DNA from: Crocinitomicaceae bacterium
GTDB lineage: Bacteria > Bacteroidota > Bacteroidia > Flavobacteriales_D > Crocinitomicaceae
Reading direction: 5' to 3'
NCBI GenBank assembly: GCA_020635955.1
Contig: JACJYW010000001.1
Location: 1-13,579 of the forward strand
DNA length: 13,579 bases
Shown here one piece after another: positions 1-5,641 of the stretch. Made by a program: the position numbers and the translations under genes. Below the pieces are notes generated by a model. The model saw nothing but the letters and a program-made list of their open reading frames with translations, made no database searches and was not told the DNA's origin. Position 1 is the stretch's first letter; every line of letters starts with the position of its first letter.

Positions 1-16
1 GCCGGTCCTCTTGTAA
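1..16 (+). CDS. 3' end of an unidentified gene (partial, cut by window edge)
   Basis: Only the last codons (Pro-Val-Leu-Leu-stop) are inside the window. The same 3' end recurs at 675-791 and 1367-1483, where about 38 codons can be read ending in ALAAIKSVKTGKPVLL-stop. From those copies the C-terminus resembles the closing helix and strand of Gfo/Idh/MocA-type oxidoreductases, but this rests on a short tail and is a weak guess. The copy at the window edge is probably the true gene end because both inner copies lose the reading frame upstream. The alternative is that this too is a fragment. Confidence 0.4.
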
Positions 17-252
17 CAGGGGTGTTCTTCAAGGTGATCTCAGAAGTGTTCAAAAGTTTGGGTTCGGCTTGCAAATAATAGAGCTTGCTTTAAACAGAGT
101 CGGGTTTCACTTTTGTTTATATTCTGTTTTCCAAGTTTAATATTGGAATGTTCTGATAATCTCATTCCTTGCTTATAGCTAAACGGGCTTTCAGAGCTTT
201 CTTGCTTTTTTTCCGCAAAAAAGCAACAAAAAACTCGTAACCCGCAAAACCC

Positions 253-275
253 GCCCGAACGACGTTCAGTCGGGC
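253..275. repeat. Palindromic hairpin element in unit A
   Basis: This 23-bp imperfect palindrome has GCCCGA and TCGGGC ends. Its counterpart in unit B (1025-1047) matches in reverse-complement orientation at 22 of 23 positions but poorly in direct orientation, so the core between the arms has been flipped in one copy. Confidence 0.7.
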
Positions 276-674
276 TGGCTCACCTATTCACCCAGTCTGT
301 GCGCCTGGTGTGCTGTTTTTACGAACTCAGAATATCTCCTCCTTGACGACCCAACCAGTCCACCCATCCACTTCGTGGTTCCTTCACTTGGATATCCCCC
401 GGATATCCATTCCGCCTGCAACGGAAATCGTTCAGTCATACCGTTTTTCAACGGCAATCAAAGGAGGGGCGTACCTTGTGTTCAAACAGTTGCGGCTTAC
501 CTCAAAGCCCGAATCATTTTGCTTTGAATCACCTTCATTCCTTCGACCCTAAACGTCAAGTAACTGCATCCACACAAAAAGATTCATGAGCAGTAGGCGA
601 GTACAGCGAAACTGAAGTTAAGGGAGTCTCCCTTGCGTTATGCCTGGTGTTAAAGCTGAAGGGTGATTAGGGGG

Positions 675-791
675 GATGTCGCGGTGCATATGATCCTGGT
701 GCCGGTGGGGGCGTACGAGACTGGGCAAGCGACCGAGATTGCGCTTGCCGCCATCAAGTCCGTCAAGACCGGCAAGCCGGTCCTCTTGTAA
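675..791 (+). pseudogene. Duplicated 3'-end fragment of the left-edge gene (copy 1)
   Basis: About 38 codons read through to TAA and end with the same Val-Leu-Leu-stop as the window-edge gene. An in-frame stop lies just upstream (TGA near 654-656), so no complete protein is encoded. An internal ATG at 690 would give a peptide of about 33 residues, with no ribosome binding site that I can see. Compared with copy 2 at 1367-1483, the only differences I find within the codons are ACT/ACG (Thr) and GCG/GCT (Ala), both silent. The tail may come from a Gfo/Idh/MocA-like oxidoreductase (weak). Confidence 0.5.
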
Positions 792-1467
792 CAGGGGTGT
801 TCTTCAAGGTGTTCTCAGAAGTGTTCAAAAGTTTGGGTTCGGCTTGCAAATAATAGAGCTTGCTTTAGACAGAGTCGGGTATCACTTTTGTTTATATTCT
901 GTTTTCCAAGTTTAATATTGGAATGTTCTGATAATCTAATTCCTTGCTTATAGCTAAACGGGCTTTCAGAGCTTTCTTGCTTTTTTCCGCAAAAAGCAAC
1001 AAAAACTCGTAACCCGCAAAACCCGCCCGACTGAACATCGTTCGGGCAGGCTCACCTAGTGCTCTGTCGTTGCATTTGGCGTGCCATTGCATTTGATCTT
1101 CGACCATCCCCTCTTTGATGGCTACGCACAACCACCGTTTTTCAACGGCAATCAAAGTAGGGTGTATCAATTGTTCAAACAGTTGCGGCTTACCTCAAAG
1201 CCCGAATCATTTTGCTTTGAATCACCTTTATTCCTTTGACCCTAAACGTCAAGTAACTACATCCACACAAAAAGATTCATGAGCAGTAGGCGAGTACAGC
1301 GAAACTGAAGTTAAGGGAGTCTCCCTTGCGTTATGCCTGGTGTTAAAGCTGAAGGGTGATTAGGGGGATGTCGCGGTGCATATGATCCTGGTGCCGGTGG
1401 GGGCGTACGAGACGGGGCAAGCTACCGAGATTGCGCTTGCCGCCATCAAGTCCGTCAAGACCGGCAA
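776..1467 (+). repeat. Long tandem repeat, unit B
   Basis: This is the second copy, 692 bp to the start of unit C. The conserved blocks are close to unit A, with scattered substitutions. The island after the GGCTCACCT boundary (about 1058-1134) is unrelated to, and about half as long as, the island in unit A. The minus-strand open frame at 892-1170 runs across both conserved and island sequence. It has no counterpart of similar extent in unit A, so I do not treat it as a gene. Confidence 0.85.
1025..1047. repeat. Palindromic hairpin element in unit B (inverted core)
   Basis: This is the counterpart of 253-275 with the core between the GCCCGA/TCGGGC arms in the opposite orientation, plus one substitution. 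It lies at the boundary between the conserved block and the copy-specific island, as in unit A. Confidence 0.7.
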
Positions 1468-1483
1468 GCCGGTCCTCTTGTAA
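1367..1483 (+). pseudogene. Duplicated 3'-end fragment of the left-edge gene (copy 2)
   Basis: This is the same fragment as 675-791, with two silent third-position differences. The non-coding lead-in has one G fewer in the run just upstream, so the upstream reading frame differs between the copies. That supports the view that only the tail is real former coding sequence. An ATG at 1382 is available but nothing indicates expression. Confidence 0.5.
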
Positions 1484-1520
1484 CAGGGGTCATGTGAAAG
1501 GTGTTCTCAGAAGTGTTCAT
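1468..1520 (+). repeat. Long tandem repeat, truncated unit C
   Basis: The third copy starts with the same gene tail and stop. It diverges in a few bases around 1490-1499 and still matches units A and B through the CTCAGAAGTGTTCA segment. After about 1520 the similarity ends. From there to 1615 I see no feature. Confidence 0.7.
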
Positions 1521-1615
1521 GGTTGTGCCTTTCGGCAGAATAAGTTTTATTTCACGAATTCTCGCAATTGTTATGACGAAGCAACCCAAAGGGTTCTGCT
1601 GTCACCTGTTTATCG

Positions 1616-1728
1616 AATGTCAGGCTGAGCGAAGACGATGTCAGGTGTAGTCAAAGCCAATGTCAGGCTGAGCGAAGACGATGTCAGGTGTAGTCAAAGC
1701 CAATGTCAGGCTGAGCGGAGTCGAAGCC
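1616..1728 (+). repeat. 43-bp tandem repeat, two identical copies plus a partial third
   Basis: Two identical 43-bp units (1616-1658 and 1659-1701) begin AATGTCAGGCTGAGCG. A 27-bp variant third unit (1702-1728) follows and ends TCGAAGCC. The core GTCAGGCTGAGCG-AGTCGAAGCC resembles an intergenic repeat widespread in Bacteroidota genomes (recollection, not searched). It lies just downstream of the lipoprotein gene, on its 3' side. Confidence 0.85.
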
Positions 1729-1756
1729 AATGTGGCCCTGTGTGTCATAACCCCAA

Positions 1757-2163
1757 TCACTGTTTCGTTATCTCAATCCGTACTCTATAGTCCTCCGGTT
1801 TGATTGACTCCGGTGTATCCGGATAGGGTGTCACTTCGATCATCCGATACAGATATCCGTTGTGTTCGACCTGTGTTTTCGTTTGTGTTGTTTCGTAATC
1901 GGTGGTAGACAATTGGATTGTATCCTGTCCATTCTTCTCAAAGAGAAAGTAGGCGGTAGCTACTCCAGCCCAGAAACAATCGACCTGGGTCGGGCACCGG
2001 CTGTCATCGATCTTGAAGAGAGTCAGGTCCGCATTCTGGTCACCCAGATGTTTCTTCTCTCCGATTTTGAAGGCGCTGTCCTGATACAGGTCCAGGTTTT
2101 TTTCGTGCATGCCATACTGCCCAGTAAGAACAGGGTCAGACTAAAGATTAAAGGATATTTCAT
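1757..2163 (-). CDS. Small DSRCP/CxWAG-motif lipoprotein, frameshifted at a 7-A run
   Basis: The downstream frame (1757-2110) encodes the mature domain. It has the signature DSRCPTQVDCFWAG at residues 36-49, with two cysteines, and a C-terminal TPYPDTPESIKPEDY stretch. I know this pattern from small secreted or lipoproteins of Bacteroidota whose function is not established. The only ATG in that frame (2110) has no signal peptide. In the frame one base away, ATG at 2163 opens MKYPLIFSLTLFLLGSMAC, a typical type II signal peptide with a lipobox ending in Cys, followed by Thr-Lys-Lys. The two frames meet at seven A (2097-2103 on the + strand as T). Eight A would fuse them into a protein of about 135 residues. 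So the gene is either phase-variable, recently broken, or carries an assembly error. It is probably exported and anchored by lipid to a membrane. Confidence 0.8.
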
Positions 2164-2506
2164 TTTAGTGTCGTTTCTTACATTAACGTTACGGCCCGGT
2201 GAAAAGGTTGGGTGGTAAATCCAAAAAGTTGGTATATTTGTCGCTCTTTAGCCGGACCACGGATGCGGGTATCCAACTCTGGCTGAAGAAATCAGTTGTG
2301 ATTTTGACATCGATGGTGTGATTGACCTGGGCTCATAAGCTGCAATGCTGATTGAAAAAGTGGTAAGGTATTTGAGTAAAGGGGGTTAAGGATTAAAGCT
2401 GAAAGGTTAAAGACAATCAGAACACTTGACGATAGAACTTATTGCCAGCCTATAGTGGTTGCACAAGTCTCAAATCTAGTGTCTCAAATCTCACATCTAG
2501 AATATT
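2164..2506. other. Intergenic stretch without a recognisable gene
   Basis: No open frame here looks coding. The right end contains short low-complexity repeats (GTCTCAAATCT twice, near 2467-2489), similar in style to the spacer repeats between the tRNA copies that follow. An 8-mer TATATTTG at 2233-2240 fits the Bacteroidota -7 consensus, but its -33 partner is poorly placed. Confidence 0.6.
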
Positions 2507-2597
2507 GGTCGGTTGGCCCCGCCTTCGCTAAGGCTCCGTCGGGCAGGCGAGTGTGCTAGGCAGAGGCCTCCAAAACCTCGTACAGCGTTTCTCATCC
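2507..2597 (+). pseudogene. tRNA-Cys pseudogene 1 with a palindromic insert in the D arm
   Basis: The sequence matches the functional tRNA-Cys at 2868 through the 5' acceptor strand (GGTCGGT) and the D-stem (GCC). A 30-bp insert (2519-2548) containing the hairpin GCCTT/AAGGC follows, and then the match resumes through the D-loop, anticodon arm and variable region. The anticodon reads CCA instead of GCA. The T-arm is degenerate and the 3' acceptor strand is absent, so this cannot form a normal tRNA. Confidence 0.8.
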
Positions 2598-2680
2598 TAA
2601 AGTGGGTGGGATAGAATGATTGAAAGAATCACAACCATTGAGTCTGAATACTCAATACTGAATACTAAAATACTAGAAAA

Positions 2681-2770
2681 GGTCGGTTGGCCCCGCCTTC
2701 GCAAAAGCTCCGTCGGGCAGGCGAGTGTACCAGGCAGAGATGTCCAAAACCTTGTACAGCGTTCTCATCC
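2681..2770 (+). pseudogene. tRNA-Cys pseudogene 2 with the same palindromic insert
   Basis: This is organised like pseudogene 1: the same 30-bp insert at the same junction (2693-2722, with the inner hairpin weakened), the same CCA anticodon, and the same degenerate T-arm. Shared insert and shared changes mean the degenerate form was itself duplicated. Confidence 0.8.
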
Positions 2771-2867
2771 TAAAGTGGGTGGGATAGAATGATTGAAAGA
2801 ATCACAACCATTGAGTCTGAATACTCAATACTGAATACTCAATACTGAATACTAGAATACTAGAAAA

Positions 2868-2938
2868 GGTCGGTTGGCCGAGTGGCTAGGCAGAGGTCTG
2901 CAAAACCTCGTACAGCGGTTCGAATCCGCTACCGACCT
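2868..2938 (+). tRNA. tRNA-Cys (GCA anticodon)
   Basis: A complete cloverleaf of 71 nt can be drawn. The 7-bp acceptor stem is GGTCGGT/ACCGACC with discriminator U, the D-stem GCC/GGC, the anticodon stem GAGGT/ACCTC around loop CTGCAAA (anticodon GCA), the variable loop GTAC, and the T-stem AGCGG/CCGCT with loop TTCGAAT. CCA is not encoded. It is preceded by two degenerate copies and followed after 15 bp by a terminator hairpin. Confidence 0.97.
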
Positions 2939-3077
2939 CAAACTTTTAGCGCACCCTGTCCGCGAATGCGGGCAGGGTTTTTTATTGCGCTATGCGAGCC
3001 AAGCCCAAACTTGAGCGAGCGGAGCGCAATGAAAAACAGATGACCTATAGGTCATCTAGGGTGCGCTAAAAAGTTTG
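2939..3077. repeat. 139-bp segment bounded by 19-20 bp inverted repeats, abutting the tRNA
   Basis: The left arm CAAACTTTTAGCGCACCCT (2939-2957) starts at the first base after the tRNA. The right arm (3058-3077) is its reverse complement with one extra A. Between the arms lie the terminator hairpin, an inner inverted repeat ATTGCGCT/AGCGCAAT (2984-2991 and 3023-3030) and a perfect 20-bp palindrome (3038-3057). The layout is that of a small non-coding palindromic element. No transposase is present. Confidence 0.65.
2954..2983 (+). terminator. Rho-independent terminator after tRNA-Cys
   Basis: The stem CCCTGTCCGC / GCGGGCAGGG pairs over 10 bp (one G-U) with loop GAAT, followed by six T. The position fits the end of the tRNA-Cys transcript. 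Confidence 0.85.
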
Positions 3078-3593
3078 TTGGCCTCCCCCTCACCGGATCA
3101 GCGCAGCTAATCCTTCATCCCGACACGAACCAAGCCTTAGCTTGAGTAAGGGGAGGATAATAAAAAAATATTGATCGCTAGGTCAATGAGGGTTTACGTT
3201 TTATTTTGTCGGGCCACCCCCTGACCGGATCGACGAAGTCAATCCTCTTTACGTAAACACCAGAACACGGAAACACGTCAACACCTCCAAGGCTGCGCTA
3301 TTCGATTGTTGGGCCACCCCTCACCGGATCGACGAAGTCAATCCCTTTACGTAAACACCAGAACACGGAAATACGTCAACACCTTATAGGGTGCGCTATT
3401 CGATTGTTGGGCCACCCACTCACCGGATCGACGAAGTCAATCCCCTCCGCCACGAACCAAGTCTTTCTTGAGCGAGAAGCGGGTAAAGTCCAAAAGGATT
3501 GCCACGGTGCCATTCTGGCCCCTCGCAAAACCATTGACCGTCAGGTCAATTAAGGTTTGTGTTTTGTTTAGTTGGCCCGCCCTCACCGGATCC
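2999..3593. repeat. Array of two-hairpin repeat modules
   Basis: Three modules share the order: hairpin CCAAG..CTTGAG (2999-3015, 3130-3146, 3457-3472), then palindrome GACC-4nt-GGTC with AT-rich flanks (3038-3057, 3170-3187, 3533-3550), then a GGTTT..TTTG stretch, then TTGGCC..CACCGGATC (3077-3099, about 3208-3231, 3571-3593). The loop of the central palindrome differs in each copy while its arms are kept. There is no open reading frame, and the array ends abruptly at about 3593, where the DNA turns AT-rich. Confidence 0.75.
3211..3445. repeat. About 100-bp tandem repeat inside the module array
   Basis: Units start at 3211, 3311 and 3409 (periods 100 and 98 bp), the last being partial. Each opens GGGCCACCC, then CACCGGATCGACGAAGTCAA (GACCGG.. 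in the first unit). This contains the near-palindrome GGATCGAC-GAA-GTCAATCC. The complete units continue with TTTACGTAAACACC and an AACAC-rich segment. Spacers are not unique, so this is not a CRISPR array. Confidence 0.85.
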
Positions 3594-3701
3594 AACTACT
3601 ACTCATAGTAATGTGAACAAAGTAAAAAAATATTAATAATGCTTTGAACGAATTCATTTGTTTTGTTGTTTTTTCAAGAAAAAATTGACTCAATAGAAGC
3701 A

Positions 3702-3842
3702 ATGACAATTAATAAGGAAGATTTTTCTTTGGTTTATTTTCGATATAATTACATTAATTTGGATCACAATTATAAGCTTGCTCCACAATTAATTAGTATG
3801 CATTTATTGTATAATAAATTTAAAAGCAATAATTTACTATAA
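3702..3842 (+). CDS. Possible small protein, 46 residues, unknown
   Basis: An open frame starts ATG-ACA-ATT-AAT-AAG-GAA-GAT and ends TTA-CTA-TAA. The composition (Tyr, Asn, Leu, Lys) is plausible for an AT-rich gene but also expected by chance in such DNA. The next ORF begins one base after its stop, in another frame, so the two could be halves of one broken gene of about 95 codons. No family is recognised. Confidence 0.25.
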   Translation: MTINKEDFSLVYFRYNYINLDHNYKLAPQLISMHLLYNKFKSNNLL

Positions 3843-3843
3843 C

Positions 3844-3993
3844 ATGCAAGGATCAATTATTTTAAATAACAAACTAGGAATTTATCAAAACGAACTTCAA
3901 GATGCAATATTAAATCAAGCCAATAGATTGTCAATTTTTAGTGCATTTATTATTATGCATAGTTCCATTCGAATGGGTATTAATAATGAGTAA
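3844..3993 (+). CDS. Possible small protein, 49 residues, unknown
   Basis: It starts ATG-CAA-GGA-TCA and stops TAA at 3991, 41 bp before the HEPN-like gene. It shows helix-like stretches (NELQDAILNQANRLSIFSAF) that look more protein-like than random sequence. It could be a free-standing small partner of the HEPN-like protein or the C-terminal half of a frameshifted gene with 3702-3842. Neither can be decided from the sequence. Confidence 0.3.
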   Translation: MQGSIILNNKLGIYQNELQDAILNQANRLSIFSAFIIMHSSIRMGINNE

Positions 3994-4034
3994 TCCATAG
4001 ATTATTATGATAAAAATATAAATAAATTAAAGTG

Positions 4035-4592
4035 ATGTATAAAAGAAAAATGGAGGTCACTCCTTCTGTTGAAGACGCTAAGACAAGATTAAAAGCCTTA
4101 AATTACACTGAGGGAGTAGAATTATTTCCTAAGAATGAATCAGTCAGACATCGAGTAGAAAGATGGTATATTAATCCCCTAGACAAGCTTGATGATCAAC
4201 ATGATGGATTTGCAATCTTAACCCTTCTATTCCCATTATATGAGCGACATTTAAGACATTTGCATGGCAACGGAGCATTCAGTGAAAATAGCGCTTTAGT
4301 CCGCCAAATCGCAAAAGACCTGAGTTTATCAGTCTCTCAGGCGTATGAATTCTGGCAAATCTTTCGCAACGGTGTCTTACACTCGGCTTTACCAAAAGAA
4401 AAAGAAGGCTTTAAGTATACCTGGTGTCTGAGATATGACATAATAGAACCCGTAGTCGTAAATGGGAGCACATTTGAAGTTAATGCGCTCGAATTGAAAA
4501 AAATAATTCTAAAAATAGTAACTAAGAAAATTGATATATGGAAAAATCAGGATGATCCTATTCCATCAAGGTATATAGCAATTGATGGTTAG
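4035..4592 (+). CDS. HEPN-like hypothetical protein
   Basis: The protein is 185 residues from ATG 4035. A GTG at 4032 directly precedes it and ATG 4050 is another option. No named family is recognised with certainty. Mostly helical sequence covers residues 30-118: a charged helix ending in ERHLR, then an SLSVSQAYEFWQIF helix that runs directly into R111-N-G-V-L-H116. That hexapeptide fits the R-(N/D/H)-x3-H signature of HEPN domains, many of which are RNases in toxin-antitoxin and defence systems. The C-terminal 60 residues look like beta strands followed by a Lys/Ile-rich helix. The gene lies tail-to-tail with the DUF4268 gene (20 bp apart), on its own strand, in AT-rich surroundings. The function assignment is inference from one motif; the protein could be an unrelated helical protein. 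Confidence 0.85.
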   Translation: MYKRKMEVTPSVEDAKTRLKALNYTEGVELFPKNESVRHRVERWYINPLDKLDDQHDGFAILTLLFPLYERHLRHLHGNGAFSENSALVRQIAKDLSLSVSQAYEFWQIFRNGVLHSALPKEKEGFKYTWCLRYDIIEPVVVNGSTFEVNALELKKIILKIVTKKIDIWKNQDDPIPSRYIAIDG

Positions 4593-4612
4593 CTTTTTGT
4601 AATTTGGTAAAT

Positions 4613-5551
4613 CTAAAAATACCGCTTAAACACTTTCTGAAATTTCTGTGCTTGCCCGTCCAACCACTCAAAATACGCTGGCCATTTGTTTTCATCAAAT
4701 AGATCACATGGGTAAGTCTTGATAATCCGGAAAGCCCCTTTTTCTGGTAGATCCATAAATTCAATGTCTTGACCTAATTCAGATTCTACTGCAACTTTAT
4801 CTGCCTCGATCTTCATATAGATGGATTCATCACTTTTGATGTATAGTTCACAGCCAAGTTGTTTTGTTCGGGAGTTAAAAGTCAGAGAAAGATGAGCTTT
4901 TGAAGTCCCGAAGCTAATGTCGTACCAGTGTTGGGGCCTGGGCGTCCGACCATAGTTGACTTTAGATTTTACCGATTGTTGATTAACATATTCCTTCAGG
5001 GATTGCCAAAACCGTTGTTGCAACAACTTCAGTTCTGATGGATTTCCTTTGTATTGGGATGATGCCTTCTTTAAAGTTTTAGCCCAGTTGTTGGGTTGGC
5101 TGATGATGTTAAATTTAGGTGCTGGGTGAGAATTACCGATTTTCCACAATTCTATTTTGATGAGGAAGAATGAGATCTCTTCAGGCATATGTCGGTTGAA
5201 CCAATCGATCGCTTGTTTATGTTCTTCCGTGTAATCTTTTACAATCCAGATAATGATACTCGCATCATGAGCAGATGCATAAGTCAACAGCTGACCTAGG
5301 TGCTTGTGATCAGTTGGCTCCAATTGGTTTTCGATAATTACCTTCCGTTTCGTATTGACTTCATCTGCCAGGATATCTACAGAATACCTTCCTGCAGATT
5401 CTTCCGGTTTCATGTTTTCAATCTCAATATCCAGCTCATCGGTGAGTAAATTAATGTTTTCTTCCATTGCCAACCACCTGGTAAATTCCAGTGCTTCATG
5501 CCCCCAAACACTTCTTAATTCAACGGTGGTTAAAGTTCCGAGATCTTTCAT
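4613..5551 (-). CDS. DUF4268 domain protein, PD-(D/E)XK-like nuclease fold
   Basis: 312 residues from ATG 5551. The N-terminal half has the core seen in DUF4268 proteins: SVDILA with D59, then VIIENQLEPTDHKHLGQLLT with E74 and Q76, and a following IIIWIVKDYTEEHKQAIDWF strand-helix pair. This is the layout of PD-(D/E)XK nucleases with Gln in the place of the usual Lys, which some active families tolerate. The C-terminal half (about 190-312) is the DUF4268 region proper and ends in a Phe/Lys-rich helix. No cellular role is established for the family; members occur in defence and mobile regions. It lies 90 bp downstream of the GIY-YIG gene on the same strand, so it could be the operon's last gene or have its own promoter. 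The family call is firm, nuclease activity is inferred. Confidence 0.9.
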   Translation of the reverse strand: MKDLGTLTTVELRSVWGHEALEFTRWLAMEENINLLTDELDIEIENMKPEESAGRYSVDILADEVNTKRKVIIENQLEPTDHKHLGQLLTYASAHDASIIIWIVKDYTEEHKQAIDWFNRHMPEEISFFLIKIELWKIGNSHPAPKFNIISQPNNWAKTLKKASSQYKGNPSELKLLQQRFWQSLKEYVNQQSVKSKVNYGRTPRPQHWYDISFGTSKAHLSLTFNSRTKQLGCELYIKSDESIYMKIEADKVAVESELGQDIEFMDLPEKGAFRIIKTYPCDLFDENKWPAYFEWLDGQAQKFQKVFKRYF

Positions 5552-5641
5552 TTAACTGATTATTGTAAATGTGCAATTAATAAACGCTTACTTATTTATT
5601 TTACCTGGGTGTTAATAAATGGCTGCATCTTGAAAAGCCTA

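Larger units (their letters stand above)
1..775 (+). repeat. Long tandem repeat, unit A
   Basis: This is the first of three head-to-tail copies (period 775 bp to unit B). It begins within the last codons of the left-edge gene. It then carries a conserved block (about 17-283), a copy-specific island (about 285-440), a second conserved block (about 441-660), and a new copy of the gene's 3' end. I see no convincing gene in it: the open frame at 310-552 is not maintained in unit B. The stretch 441-454 forms a small hairpin (CCGTT/AACGG). Confidence 0.85.
2507..2867 (+). repeat. Tandem duplication carrying the tRNA pseudogenes and a spacer
   Basis: Two units start at 2507 and 2681 (174 bp) and the functional tRNA starts 187 bp after the second. 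The spacers share a GTGGGTGGGATAGAATGATT segment and end in ACTAGAAAA directly before each GGTCGGTTGG. The length difference is mainly one extra copy of a 14-bp microrepeat (CTCAATACTGAATA) in the second spacer. Confidence 0.85.
3594..4034. other. AT-rich region upstream of the HEPN-like gene
   Basis: Base composition drops sharply compared with the repeat array to the left and the defence genes to the right. Apart from the two doubtful small ORFs (3702-3842, 3844-3993) I see no feature. Presumably the promoter of the gene at 4035 lies here, but no match to the Bacteroidota consensus is good enough to mark. Confidence 0.6.

Noticed and set aside
310..552. Plus-strand open frame of 80 codons
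   Set aside because: It spans the variable island and a conserved block of unit A only, with low-complexity composition. Unit B does not keep the frame.
892..1170. Minus-strand open frame of 92 codons
   Set aside because: It lies in the duplicated non-coding unit, is not maintained in the sister unit, crosses the conserved/variable boundary and shows no start signal or family.
1862..2218. Plus-strand open frame of 118 codons
   Set aside because: It lies antisense to the lipoprotein gene, whose mature-domain motif is far more convincing.
2208..2240. Bacteroidota promoter (TTG ... TATATTTG) upstream of the tRNA region
   Set aside because: The -7 match is good, but the -33 to -7 spacing is 22 bp, longer than usual, and the nearest genuine gene is over 600 bp away.
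2907..2938. Attachment site formed by the tRNA-Cys 3' end
   Set aside because: No second copy of the T-arm and acceptor 3' sequence occurs in the window and no integrase gene is seen. The upstream pseudogenes lack this 3' part.
3211..3445. CRISPR array, suggested by regularly spaced repeats
   Set aside because: The whole 98-100 bp unit repeats including the would-be spacer, there are under three copies, and no cas gene is present.
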